Shown: positions 46,096 to 55,081, counted from the first letter of the stretch. The stretch is DNA of 64,000 nucleotides from Paenibacillus silvae (GCF_014639235.1 NZ_BMFU01000001.1:868001-932000), one strand, 5' to 3'. The notes: a model not told the origin generated them from the letters alone. Made by a program: numbers and translations.

Positions 46096-46950
46096 TTATT
46101 GAGGGTAAATTTCGACTCGTGTTGGTTCTGCCTTATCCCAGAAGATACGTGCGCCCAGCTGCTTCGTCAGGTCCCGAGCTGTCACATAACCCACGCCGTT
46201 AATATTCTGCGTCTCAACCGGTTCGCCATTGATGGTTACCTTGGACTTGGTGTACCCGATCCGACCGCCCAGCAGCTCACCGATTGGTCTGGATGGCACC
46301 CATGTAATGCCTTTGATGTTGTACCCGGTGTACGTTGATCCAGCAGCGGTATGCACGGTTACGGTCATTTCAGGGTATGGAGCAGGCGCAGCTGGCTTCT
46401 CTGTTTCAAACGGTACGCCAAGGTATTCGCAGATCCCCTTCGCTACCGCCAGTGCGACACGATCCTGAAAGTCGTTGTCGAATAGCTTCTGTTCCTCGGC
46501 CGGATTCGAGATAAAGCCAACCTCCAGCAGCACCGCATCCATTTTCGTATCACGGATAACTTGGAAACTTCCGTACCTTGCACCTCGGTCTTTAAATCCA
46601 GTTGCTGCTTGCATGTGGCGCTGTATTACTCCAGCTAAAGGCGCACTTGTTGAGCGACTAAAGTATGTTTCCGTCCCATTTGCTGTGGAAGATGTCGAAG
46701 AGTTTGCATGGATGGAGATAAACAGGTCAGCCGGCTGATCATTAGCGATTTTCACGCGCTGACGTAGCTCCAAGAACACGTCCGTGCTGCGGGTCAGGCT
46801 CACCTGCAGGTTGGGGTTTGCTTGCAGCAGTGCATCCAGCTTGATCGCCATCGTCAGGTTGAAATCTTTCTCCCGTTTGCCTGTAGGCCCGATTGCTCCC
46901 GGGTCCTGTGCGCCGTGTCCGGCGTCAATGACGATTCGTTTCTTGGCCAT
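46096..46950 (-). CDS. N-acetylmuramoyl-L-alanine amidase (amidase_3) with C-terminal stalk-like domain, endolysin
   Basis: 284 residues from ATG 46950. The catalytic amidase_3 domain (~3-175) has the zinc ligands in VIDAGHG (His), a downstream Glu in TGKREKDFNL, FISIHANS (His) and the general base Glu in AVLLEVGFISN. A C-terminal domain (~195-284) resembles the copper-amine-oxidase-N-type stalk domain common in Paenibacillus surface proteins (VTINGEPV...GYVTARDLTKQLGA). It cuts cell-wall peptide stems during lysis. GGAGGTACTTAAAG just before ATG 46950 marks this start, although the frame remains open upstream to 47316. Confidence 0.9.
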   Translation of the reverse strand: MAKKRIVIDAGHGAQDPGAIGPTGKREKDFNLTMAIKLDALLQANPNLQVSLTRSTDVFLELRQRVKIANDQPADLFISIHANSSTSSTANGTETYFSRSTSAPLAGVIQRHMQAATGFKDRGARYGSFQVIRDTKMDAVLLEVGFISNPAEEQKLFDNDFQDRVALAVAKGICEYLGVPFETEKPAAPAPYPEMTVTVHTAAGSTYTGYNIKGITWVPSRPIGELLGGRIGYTKSKVTINGEPVETQNINGVGYVTARDLTKQLGARIFWDKAEPTRVEIYPQ

Positions 46951-47080
46951 CTTTAAGTACCTCCGTATGGTGTATTTGTTTGCAAGCTGGGCATAGGTAG
47001 TGATCGCCCAGGATGATAAGTAATATCTGTTTAAGCTGCTGACTGATTCCGGCCGTTTTTCGTTCAAAATAATCACACAT
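46925..47080 (-). CDS. Small phage protein with CxxC and paired histidines (candidate)
   Basis: 51 residues, overlapping the amidase start by 26 nt in another frame. It contains QQLKQILLIILGDHY and CPACKQIHH, a possible metal-binding ribbon. A GGAG lies only 2 nt before its ATG, so initiation signals are poor. Its frame looks more protein-like here than the competing in-frame extension of the amidase. Tentative. Confidence 0.35.
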   Translation of the reverse strand: MCDYFERKTAGISQQLKQILLIILGDHYLCPACKQIHHTEVLKDGQETNRH

Positions 47081-47316
47081 GGCTCCAGACCAAGTCCCTT
47101 CATAATGATTTCTTGATTTTTCATGATGATCATCTGGTTATGAACGAATGGCTTAACCTCTGAGTCATCTTGGAACATCCACGGTATGAATCTCTTCAGA
47201 CGCGCTTTCATACGGCGTTGCTTGAGAATCAAAAAAACGACCGTTCCCGCTGTCGATAGCGTGAGGCCGTTTTTCACTATTGATTGTGCAATTTCTATTG
47301 CGAAGTCGTATAGCAT
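46951..47316 (-). CDS. Short membrane protein ORF fused in frame to the amidase (holin-like N-terminus?)
   Basis: From ATG 47316 (GGAGAG upstream) 122 codons run without a stop straight into the amidase. Residues about 15-32 (GLTLSTAGTVVFLILKQ) form a membrane helix, followed by a basic stretch (KARLKRFIPW) and then VKPFVHNQMIIMKNQ. The first 75 residues look like a small phage membrane protein. The last 45 look like non-coding readthrough. Either a genuine 406-residue membrane-anchored amidase or a gene that has lost its stop codon. Confidence 0.4.
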
Positions 47317-47437
47317 CGTCCACTCTCCGATAGAGCAGTTTATCTCTTATTTCTGGGCCGCAAAATAAAGAAACGAGATGCAGGGTGTCGTCAGATACTG
47401 CCGACTCCTGATACTCGTCCTCATCCATTTCAATCAT
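47165..47437 (-). CDS. Short acidic ORF with a good ribosome site (low confidence)
   Basis: 90 codons from ATG 47437, preceded by GAGGTGACGAT. The first 40 residues are acidic and do not overlap anything; the rest overlaps the next ORF by 152 nt. No similarity recognised. It may be the short leader protein of the lysis cassette or a decayed gene. Confidence 0.3.
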   Translation of the reverse strand: MIEMDEDEYQESAVSDDTLHLVSLFCGPEIRDKLLYRRVDDAIRLRNRNCTINSEKRPHAIDSGNGRFFDSQATPYESASEEIHTVDVPR

Positions 47438-47454
47438 ATCGTCACCTCAATGAC

Positions 47455-47517
47455 AAAAGGACCCGGGATGCTTTCCCAGAGTCCTTTTTAGGGTGTATGC
47501 GGTGCTACCGCTATACT
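47455..47517 (-). terminator. Two adjacent hairpins after the LPD38-type gene
   Basis: GTATGCGG/CCGCTATAC (47496-47517, one mismatch) is followed by GGAC..GGG/CCC..GTCC (47459-47484) with T-runs on both sides. They separate the virion gene set from the lysis cassette. Confidence 0.65.
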
Positions 47518-47553
47518 CTATCATTTTACCACATATAACACGGAAATACAGTG

Positions 47554-50500
47554 CTAATTCAAAGGAATTCCTGCGTCTTCCATTGCCTGATTTACTGTCA
47601 TATAAATATCGTTGATTTTAAACTGGATATCACGTAACTGATCCGTCTTCTGTTTCGCTGTCAGTTCTTTATTCGCTTGAATCTCTCTCTTTTGTTGACT
47701 CAGCAAAGAAAGACGCTTATTGTATGATCCCGCTCGTGTGGTTGTGATCATTTTAGCTAGATCAGATCTGTACCAAGACGGAAGATCAGCCTTGCCATCC
47801 TTCGCGTCCTTCTCAGTCTGAGCAAGCTTCTCTTTGTACTTGTAATAGTCCGTTGACAATGTGTTTGAATACTGCGGATCGACAATAAAGTTCTTTAGTA
47901 ACGTTCCTTTTACGTCGCCCTGTCCAACTTCTGAGGTCAGAGGTAACAACAACCTAGCCGGGTCACCACCATATGAACGAATCAGGTAATCTATTTTTTT
48001 CGGTGACATATTGGTGTACTTCGCAATCTCAATTGCCACTTTAGATGTACGTTCATCGTACCGGTTAACTGGCGAATTACCTTCGAGTGCCCGTGATTCA
48101 ATCGGACGCCCAGCGTAGTCAATGTTTGCGGCAGTTGCTACGAATGGCGCGGCTACAGTTGAATTAAGGCCACCGACAATCATCTGTTCCAATCCTTCTC
48201 CCCTTGCAAGTGGTGCTAGCGGGCCTGAAAGTTGTGGTGGTAGGAATGCGTTCACTAGTGCTTCTGCAGAACCTTTAAATGCTTGCGGATCATCCAGATA
48301 AACAGATTCCAAAATATCAGCAAACAGGCCGCCCATTGCTCCATATTCCATCGGGATAGGAACCTTGTTGAACTTACCATCTTCTGTTTTACCTAAGATC
48401 AGGTTACGGTATTTTTCCCGAGCAGGGATGTTCTGGTAATCTGGATCATCATAGTGCGACATCAATTCGAGTGCTTTTGGTAGCAGAATGGTGCCTCCGA
48501 CCAAAGCCATTGTCTTCACAGGGTTTTGTTTCCACTGTACAACAAAACGGCGCAACCCCTGCATCGCTGCATTGGAATATGGGACAAACTTTTCTACCTG
48601 CGTGGCAAGGTTACCGCGTCTGCTAAAGTTGGTCGTGATCTCGCGAGATTCGTTCAAGGCCGCTGTGACATTGTCGGGACTACGATCAAACCCACGGCGG
48701 CGAAGTTCGCCTTGATATGCAGCCATCCGGTTCAAGTTCTCGCCCATATCTCCGAATTTAGATAAAGCTTTAAACGGTGTTGCAACAGCCTTGCCAGCGG
48801 TCTTTGCAACATTTTTCGGAGACAGTAGTGGATCGCGATTAAGTTTAGAAACACCCCTTTTTAAACCGCGATCACCGCGCAAGATTGCCGAATATCCCCC
48901 ACCAACACGTCGGTATTCTTGTGCCAGAGCTCTAATTTTTTCAACACCAGGAGTTCCTTTTGGTAGAGTGTCTGCAATCGAACTAATCAACGCATGCCCC
49001 AAGTCAACCATGTGCATAGCAGGATTCTTGGACTGGATTAACGCCTGGGGTGTATCCATAATGAAACCCTTAATTGCAAACATTGGTGCAAATGGGCCTG
49101 TAGCAGAATACTTTGTCGCTGTACTAAGTTTTCCGATGGCATCCAGAACTATGTTTGATGTTTCAGTACCCATACCAGACAAAGCCTTAACTGCTTCTGG
49201 ATCATGGATTCGCAAGTACACTGGTTCACCTTTATACATGGCTCTGATTACGTTATCTTGATCAAGGCGTGTGCGATTGAACAGTTTATTAAAGTCGTCA
49301 TTTAACATGTCCATAAAGTCCAGTTGGTCGCCTTCGGACAGCACTTGCTTAAGATTAGGTTGTCCTTTTGGCGCCTGAACAATCTCGGCCACACCTTTAA
49401 ATGCAGCTGGATCACGCCGGACAGCATCCACCAATGACTGCATGACACGGTTTCGAAGAGAAGCATTAACCCACGCGCCAGTTGATTCGATGATTGTGCG
49501 GCGTGGATCTACGATGTTTCGCACGGAACCGGTTGGACTCACCTGCTTAATCGGCGCTTTCTGACCACTGAACGCATTGCCTTGCTTCATGGTGAATGGT
49601 TGTGAAAACTTCTCTGACAGTTTGAATTGTCGTTGCATTGGCGCATAGTTTGGATTACTCTCGCGCATTGAATTGAACGACTTCGAAGAAATCAATCCTT
49701 CGTCTACACCATATACCTTAAGCAAGTTTTCATTGAACCGATCCCAGTCTGCCGCAATACTCTCAAACTCTGGATTACGAATTTCTGTTTGCTCCATTTG
49801 GCGTTTGATTTTTTGCGGTGTCATCTTCAGATTCTCGGCGTACACGCGCTCACCGCGACGCATGCGTGTGTATGCGTGTCGTTGGATAAGGTAGTCAACG
49901 AACCGTTTAGATTGTCCGCGCGGAACCTTGTTGAATATCTCTTGCAAACTCTCACCTATGATACGTCCCTGTGGGTCTACAAACTTATCATTGATAATCG
50001 TGTTGGCAATGTTGTTTGCCCTATTCGCATCAATAGACTGTTCATACGCTTTCTTGCTGATATTCTTTAATGGAGACAAGTAATCTACTGCGTTTTGATA
50101 AGCAGCCCGAGCCGCCGCCTTACCTTCTGCAATTGTACCTTCCGTGTCCCGTCTAATTCGATTCCCAACAATTTGATCCTCTGTGCTGATTGGATTTACA
50201 CCTTGTCTGCGATTACTCCCAAAGGGCGAGATCCCTACGCCCTGATTACCGAAAAGATTGGTAAACCAGTTCTGTTTGGCTGCATTGGATGCGGATTGAT
50301 AATCCTCTTGGTAATTCAACGGTGCATCCGGTTCTGGTGCAGGTATCGTTTCAGGCGTACGTTGAGCGGCCGATGGTGATTCAAATTCACGTCCAGGTCG
50401 TCTTCTTAAAAAGTCATCAGAAGCAGATTGCACATACTTTTGAACAATTGCTTTTAATGATTTTTGATAATCTGCGCCCCCTATCCCTTTACTGCGAATA

Positions 50501-52296
50501 GCATCCACATCAAGAGCAAGTCGCTTAAAGGAGTTAATGTCTTTCAGGCCCCCTTCCGACCGTACTGCTTTAGCGACCTGCAATAGTGCAGAGGGAGATC
50601 CATTTTCTAAAACGTCTCCCTTTTGCACCTTCTGCCAGAGAGATTCATAAATGCTATCAATGAACCCTTTTCCAGACAGCGCATTTTTTATATCTTTGAT
50701 ATCGTTTGATGTTTCAGTGCTCTTTGAGGACGTGGACTGTTCAGTCTGATACTTACGAACAGCTTCTGTACGTGGATTAGCAGCCTGACGCCCTTCTGGA
50801 TTAATAACTTCAGTCTCTCCTTTACGAGTAGGACGATCAAACGTCAATCGTTCTTGCGTGACTTTTGCATTTTCTGCAACAGTAGGGCGTGCCATTCGAT
50901 CTTCCAGACTCTTGACTGGCAGGGGCACGCCGTATACATCGCGTTGCGCTTGGTTAGACCGTGCACGTTGCATCAGATCAGGCGTGATCTCACGCTTGGT
51001 AGTGGCGTATGCTCGATCAATCAACTCTGATAGCCCTGGATCAGTACGATCCGCCATCGATGCCCATAACCCCTCAAGTTCCTCTGCCTCTCTACCTGGG
51101 GTAAATGGTGTCTCGTTGGCTACACGCATCAGGTTTTCAAATTTCTGGCGGTATATATTTGGCGTTCGTGCGATACGTCCCATTGTAGGCCCACTCATTT
51201 GCCCAGCAGGAAGACCCAAAGGTTCAGGTGTCCAATCTGTGGAGTTGATAATCGGATCGCGTCCAGCGGTTGTCTGACCGCGTCTGGTTGCGGCGTTTAA
51301 TCGTTCGTCACCACGACCAAGTGGTAATGCCAGTATTTCTTCTGCCTGACGTACACCATTGTTACCCTTAAGTTTGGTCAGTGCATTACGTAGACCAGCA
51401 CCGATCCCTGCAATGAGCAAGTCACCACCAGCACCCAATCCAGCACCTAATGCGGCGTTTCTCACGATATCGCTATTGCTGTTCTGGCCTTGGATCAATC
51501 CCATTGCCGTATTACTCAGTGCGCCCGTACCTGCGCCGCGCAAAGCTGTTTCTGCCACTCTCGTTGCTGTTGTAGGACTCAGACGTGGCAATACTTTGTT
51601 AATGCCTCCACCAACCATATTCGCCACAGCATTACCTCCACGTGTTGCCAGCAGTCCGTTCGCCGCTCTCCATGGGGCTGTAATCAAGTTACCTCCACCA
51701 GATGGGTTAAACCCTGCGCCAATCACGCCGCCTGCGATACCCGTGATATCGGCTACCCGGTCAGCTGTAGCATTCCCTGTTGATCCTGGAGCCATGGATG
51801 GTGTGCCCAGCAGCATGCCGCCGCCTGTTCCCACTGCACGAGTGATAAACCCACCCACAGGATTTCCGTAGGTGAGGTCATTCATAAAGTTGGAGAACGG
51901 AGCAATGACGTTGGCAACAAATTTATTTTTCGAAGCACTATCAGCAATCTTTTGCTTGTTGATCTCATACTGACTCGGCTGCGGGGGAATAGGCGTTGGG
52001 TTGATGCCTGTCGCTTGCTGGTACGTTTGGATATCGCTCGGGCTACCTGCAAGGGATCTGCCCAGCGTTGAGTTCATGTAAATGTCTGAACCGGGTTGAG
52101 TTAACGCAGGCGGCAAGGCTGATTTCAGCTCGTTCATTGATTTCTGATTGGCGAAATAGTTCTGTACCGCCTGTGTCCGAGGGTTAATCGGCGCACTTGG
52201 TTGTTGTGAATTGAGCGTACCGTTCAGTGCGGAATCTCTGATCTGTAACGCCTTTTTTCGTTGTTCTTCTGAGAATTGTTCAAGCCTTGTCGCCAT
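47554..52296 (-). CDS. Giant phage virion protein with LPD38-type region
   Basis: 1580 residues. The N-terminus is Gln/Pro/Asn-rich, then a hydrophobic Gly/Ala-rich stretch (about 130-310) that may insert in membranes. The region about 1000-1300 (IVDPRRTIIESTGAWVNASLRNR, YKGEPVYLRIHDPEAVKAL, KYSATGPFAPMFAIKGFIMDTP) resembles the LPD38 domain of large polyvalent phage proteins. The C-terminus is helical (KKIDYLIRSYGG, KRLSLLSQQKREI). In podovirus-like phages such proteins are carried in the capsid and ejected with the DNA. AGGAGGG lies upstream of ATG 52296, which is 5 bp after the glucosaminidase frame stops. Assignment by eye; function inferred. Confidence 0.8.
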   Translation of the reverse strand: MATRLEQFSEEQRKKALQIRDSALNGTLNSQQPSAPINPRTQAVQNYFANQKSMNELKSALPPALTQPGSDIYMNSTLGRSLAGSPSDIQTYQQATGINPTPIPPQPSQYEINKQKIADSASKNKFVANVIAPFSNFMNDLTYGNPVGGFITRAVGTGGGMLLGTPSMAPGSTGNATADRVADITGIAGGVIGAGFNPSGGGNLITAPWRAANGLLATRGGNAVANMVGGGINKVLPRLSPTTATRVAETALRGAGTGALSNTAMGLIQGQNSNSDIVRNAALGAGLGAGGDLLIAGIGAGLRNALTKLKGNNGVRQAEEILALPLGRGDERLNAATRRGQTTAGRDPIINSTDWTPEPLGLPAGQMSGPTMGRIARTPNIYRQKFENLMRVANETPFTPGREAEELEGLWASMADRTDPGLSELIDRAYATTKREITPDLMQRARSNQAQRDVYGVPLPVKSLEDRMARPTVAENAKVTQERLTFDRPTRKGETEVINPEGRQAANPRTEAVRKYQTEQSTSSKSTETSNDIKDIKNALSGKGFIDSIYESLWQKVQKGDVLENGSPSALLQVAKAVRSEGGLKDINSFKRLALDVDAIRSKGIGGADYQKSLKAIVQKYVQSASDDFLRRRPGREFESPSAAQRTPETIPAPEPDAPLNYQEDYQSASNAAKQNWFTNLFGNQGVGISPFGSNRRQGVNPISTEDQIVGNRIRRDTEGTIAEGKAAARAAYQNAVDYLSPLKNISKKAYEQSIDANRANNIANTIINDKFVDPQGRIIGESLQEIFNKVPRGQSKRFVDYLIQRHAYTRMRRGERVYAENLKMTPQKIKRQMEQTEIRNPEFESIAADWDRFNENLLKVYGVDEGLISSKSFNSMRESNPNYAPMQRQFKLSEKFSQPFTMKQGNAFSGQKAPIKQVSPTGSVRNIVDPRRTIIESTGAWVNASLRNRVMQSLVDAVRRDPAAFKGVAEIVQAPKGQPNLKQVLSEGDQLDFMDMLNDDFNKLFNRTRLDQDNVIRAMYKGEPVYLRIHDPEAVKALSGMGTETSNIVLDAIGKLSTATKYSATGPFAPMFAIKGFIMDTPQALIQSKNPAMHMVDLGHALISSIADTLPKGTPGVEKIRALAQEYRRVGGGYSAILRGDRGLKRGVSKLNRDPLLSPKNVAKTAGKAVATPFKALSKFGDMGENLNRMAAYQGELRRRGFDRSPDNVTAALNESREITTNFSRRGNLATQVEKFVPYSNAAMQGLRRFVVQWKQNPVKTMALVGGTILLPKALELMSHYDDPDYQNIPAREKYRNLILGKTEDGKFNKVPIPMEYGAMGGLFADILESVYLDDPQAFKGSAEALVNAFLPPQLSGPLAPLARGEGLEQMIVGGLNSTVAAPFVATAANIDYAGRPIESRALEGNSPVNRYDERTSKVAIEIAKYTNMSPKKIDYLIRSYGGDPARLLLPLTSEVGQGDVKGTLLKNFIVDPQYSNTLSTDYYKYKEKLAQTEKDAKDGKADLPSWYRSDLAKMITTTRAGSYNKRLSLLSQQKREIQANKELTAKQKTDQLRDIQFKINDIYMTVNQAMEDAGIPLN

Positions 52297-52300
52297 ACGC

Positions 52301-52720
52301 CTACCCTCCTAACGATTTGTAGTATTTGGTTACGCCATTGACCCAGTTTTTATTGAGTCCTGTAGGATCGTTGGATGCGCCAACAGGAGCATACTTTTTC
52401 TGGATTTGTTCAATAGTCGTCAATCCCTGGTCGAAATAAAGACGTTTTAAATTTGATGCCATCTTGTCGATTCCCTCATCAACGCTACCAAATGTCATCA
52501 GACCTTTTTTCGTCATCATGCCGCCAACATTGTTCTTTGTTTTGATCGCATTACTGGTTCCGTTACCCGTTTCATGCATTGCGATAGCTGCCAATAGCGC
52601 AGGATCAATGCCGTACTTTTTGCCAGCTGCTTCGAATGCTCCGCCTTTACCTTGTAATGCACCACCCAGCTTAGCGTTTAGTTTGGCCCCACCAGCCGTG
52701 GGAGCTGTGAGGCCAGCTAC
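52301..52720 (-). CDS. Glucosaminidase-like domain in -1 frame, candidate frameshift extension of the upstream virion protein
   Basis: About 139 residues following a -1 shift at 52720-52726. The sequence GIDPALLAAIAMHETGNGTSNA is typical of muramidase/endo-beta-N-acetylglucosaminidase domains, with catalytic Glu in MHETGNG; NNVGGMM, FGSVDEGI and KYAPVGASNDPTGLN are also family features. No ATG or GTG occurs in this frame before the domain begins. The first possible start, TTG 52594, lies inside the domain, 44 codons after the slip site, and has no ribosome site. A frameshift from the 52717-54441 gene is the simplest way to express it. It would be a virion-borne wall-degrading activity. Confidence 0.7.
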   Translation of the reverse strand, partial: VAGLTAPTAGGAKLNAKLGGALQGKGGAFEAAGKKYGIDPALLAAIAMHETGNGTSNAIKTKNNVGGMMTKKGLMTFGSVDEGIDKMASNLKRLYFDQGLTTIEQIQKKYAPVGASNDPTGLNKNWVNGVTKYYKSLGG

Positions 52721-52726
52721 TTTCCC
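52684..52726 (-). promoter_or_regulatory. Candidate programmed -1 frameshift signal
   Basis: The heptamer G-GGA-AAG (52726-52720) fits X-XXY-YYZ in the zero frame just before the TAG stop. Four bases later TGGCCTCAC (52715-52707) pairs with GTGGGGCCA (52692-52684), nine pairs including one G-T, with an inner AGC/GCT extension. Slip site, spacer and stem-loop are in the standard order. Confidence 0.65.
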
Positions 52727-54441
52727 GCTGCTGCCGCTCCCGTGCCGGTTGTTGGTTGGATGTACTTTTTGTCAAAATCCTGAATCTCTTTTGCGGTCAA
52801 TCCCATGGACAGCATAACTTGATCATCCTGGCCCGGAGGTAAACCGTATGCAGCTACTTGCTGATAAATCTGTTCTCTGGTTGCTGCGTCTTTCGGCGGC
52901 GCATACTTCTCTGTGGTCGGATCAATGTACTGAGACTGCAATGCACTCAATACCTGGTTAGCATTCATACCGTTATACTCTGCTGCTGGCGCATTCTGGA
53001 GTCCCAGCCATGCACGAGAGTTTTCGTCTTGATTGATGCTCAACATTGCGTTGCGGTAGGCGCTATCGTCCTGTTGTTGTAACTGCTGCAGCGCGTAGTT
53101 CAGGCCGAATTGAGTAGCATTCTGATTGAACTGCTGGCTCCACTGGCTATCTGCCACGGCGTCACGTGCTTTTTGGTAAGCGAATTGTTCCAGCGCAAAG
53201 TTATTTTGCCACTGCTGCTGACCTTGGTTAAATGCTTGGTTCTGTCCTGCCAGCGTAAGTGGTGCATTTGGATTCGCTGCCTGACGGGCCAGACCGGACC
53301 AATCACTCTGCGGTGTAACCACTCGGCCTGTAGCATCCATATAAGCGCCAGCTGCGTTCAAGTTAGCCTGTTTGTTGTTCAGATCCATTGCCTGTCCACC
53401 AAGCGTTCTGATACCAGCATTGTTTGTACGAGCTGTGTTGTAGTTTACGCCAGACGCATATGCTGCTGGATCAATGCCCATAGATAGTAATTGCGCCCGG
53501 TATCCATCAGCCTGTGCACTTAATTTTGCACGTTCAGCTGCTGTGATTCCTTTCGTTTCGGCTTGTTGCTTCAGTTGCAGGATAGCGTTGATTGCATTCT
53601 GCGCTCCCTCCGGCATGTAATTACCTGTCAGTTCACCCTCTGTCACACGATTACCAAACTGCCGTTGATCCTCGCCCAGATAGCTTTGAGCCAGAGCGCC
53701 GAGATTACCAAACTGCTGCTGTTTCAGCGCTTCGTTGTCCATGTACTGCTGGTATGCCTGCTGCATCAGGGATGGCATAACATCCGTTTCAACGCGTCCC
53801 ATTTCCTGTGCTGCCAGCTCTGCCATGCGGTCACTGGTAATGGTGCTGTTCAAGATACCACGGCGATTGAGTTCGGCCTGAGTAGCTGAGTTGCCGCTAT
53901 CGATGTTGGCCTGCGCTCGTTTGAGTGCCGCTTGATATAGCGGGTCAGCATTGGGATCATAACTGAATGGTGTTTGTTCTCGGTTCGCTATAGCTCGCAT
54001 TTGGCTGAGTAAGTCCATGCCCTGCTGAGTATTGGTCATTTGAGGGTTAGCGCTCGTGGCGCTCGCTACGGCTGTATTCGCAGTTGCTGGGGCCGCTCCA
54101 GGTGCTTTGTAACCCAAGTTGGTTGTCAGGTACTTTTGCTGCGCGGATGTGTCCAGCCCTTGCGCCTGACGGTTCTGTATCACCTGTAGCGCTCGGGAAA
54201 TCTCATTGTCCTTGTACCCTGCATCGCCGCTGATACGCGCCTGATTCTGTGCAATCTGCAGTTTCATAGCTTGGTCGCCTGTGTTGTAGTTCGCGCCGCC
54301 GTTACCGACACCCGGAGCGGTTAGAGTGGATACACTTGGCGTGGGTTTAGGCGCTGCCATCCCTTGTACACCAGCAGCAGGTGCAGCGAGTGTGGGCAGT
54401 TTCTTCTTTTGCGATAGCACGGTACCTGTGGTCTCGATCAT
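52717..54441 (-). CDS. Gln/Asn/Ala-rich phage virion (tail or ejection) protein
   Basis: 574 residues from ATG 54441 (AAAGGAG 8 nt upstream). Low-complexity, rich in Gln, Asn and Ala. A repeat-like segment of the form RRGILNSTITSDRMAELAAQEMG (~205-230) recalls tail/ejection proteins with many short helices. It has no membrane segment. The zero frame stops at 52717 with GTGAAAAGK; a -1 shift on GGGAAAG would add the glucosaminidase domain to give about 713 residues. It lies upstream of the LPD38 gene, as internal virion proteins do in podoviruses. Specific function unknown. Confidence 0.85.
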   Translation of the reverse strand: MIETTGTVLSQKKKLPTLAAPAAGVQGMAAPKPTPSVSTLTAPGVGNGGANYNTGDQAMKLQIAQNQARISGDAGYKDNEISRALQVIQNRQAQGLDTSAQQKYLTTNLGYKAPGAAPATANTAVASATSANPQMTNTQQGMDLLSQMRAIANREQTPFSYDPNADPLYQAALKRAQANIDSGNSATQAELNRRGILNSTITSDRMAELAAQEMGRVETDVMPSLMQQAYQQYMDNEALKQQQFGNLGALAQSYLGEDQRQFGNRVTEGELTGNYMPEGAQNAINAILQLKQQAETKGITAAERAKLSAQADGYRAQLLSMGIDPAAYASGVNYNTARTNNAGIRTLGGQAMDLNNKQANLNAAGAYMDATGRVVTPQSDWSGLARQAANPNAPLTLAGQNQAFNQGQQQWQNNFALEQFAYQKARDAVADSQWSQQFNQNATQFGLNYALQQLQQQDDSAYRNAMLSINQDENSRAWLGLQNAPAAEYNGMNANQVLSALQSQYIDPTTEKYAPPKDAATREQIYQQVAAYGLPPGQDDQVMLSMGLTAKEIQDFDKKYIQPTTGTGAAAAGK

Positions 54442-54462
54442 GTTCTCACTCCTTTGCAATAG

Positions 54463-54487
54463 AAAAAGGACCCCGGATGGAGTCCCT
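54463..54487 (-). terminator. Terminator after the stalk-domain secreted protein
   Basis: On the minus strand GGACTCC, loop ATCC, GGGGTCC, then TTTTTCT. Confidence 0.75.
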
Positions 54488-54498
54488 TTATACATAGA

Positions 54499-54999
54499 TT
54501 AATTGAGCGCAGCCAATTGAGCTTCAAGCTCTGCGAGTAGGGCTTGTTGTTCGGATAAGTTCCTCTGACGCATTTTAAGGAATTCTTCCTCACCAGCGTT
54601 GTTTTTATTAGGGTCGTTGATTATAGAATTACTCGCCTCGATAAGCTTTTCAGAATCAGAAATACGCTGTTTTACATCTGCTATACGTTTTTCTAATTTC
54701 GCCTTTTGTTCCTCCACGCTCGGCCCCTTTCCAGGAGTGGTCGCAGTCGCTTTCTCGCCTAGGATAATCTTCTTGTTTTGCATACTTACATCGTATCCGG
54801 CTGCTTCCCCGATTGCACGAACCGGTGCGTAGCTTTTACCATCAACGATGATTGCAGTGTCCAAAGCCTGTCCATTCAGCTCCACGACTGCCTCTCCCTG
54901 AATCTTTTTACCAATCAAAGACTGAATATCATCCGCGAAAGCTGCTCCGGCAATGGTGAATAACACTCCAGCAAGGAATCCGGCGAGGTACTTTTTCAT
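54499..54999 (-). CDS. Secreted phage protein with stalk-type domain and coiled coil
   Basis: 166 residues. A Sec signal peptide (FLAGVLFTIAGAAFA) is followed by a copper-amine-oxidase-N-like stalk domain (about 35-80; VELNGQALDTAIIVDGKSYAPVRAIGEAAGYDV). A coiled coil (~95-165; EEQKAKLEKRIADVKQRI) ends the protein. Such stalk domains are usual on host Paenibacillus cell-surface proteins, and a second one ends the phage amidase. GGGAG precedes the ATG. Exported from the lysogen it could alter the cell surface or exclude superinfection; that is speculation. Confidence 0.8.
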   Translation of the reverse strand: MKKYLAGFLAGVLFTIAGAAFADDIQSLIGKKIQGEAVVELNGQALDTAIIVDGKSYAPVRAIGEAAGYDVSMQNKKIILGEKATATTPGKGPSVEEQKAKLEKRIADVKQRISDSEKLIEASNSIINDPNKNNAGEEEFLKMRQRNLSEQQALLAELEAQLAALN

Positions 55000-55081
55000 G
55001 TCACTTCTCCCTTATACCATTTTCCACCAATATACCACAGCTTTCACGGACCGTGAATCGTACAACTTCATACGATTTGTA

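Noticed and set aside
52301..52594. Independent glucosaminidase gene starting at TTG 52594
   Set aside because: No ribosome site precedes it and the start would cut off the conserved beginning of the domain (KYGIDPAL).
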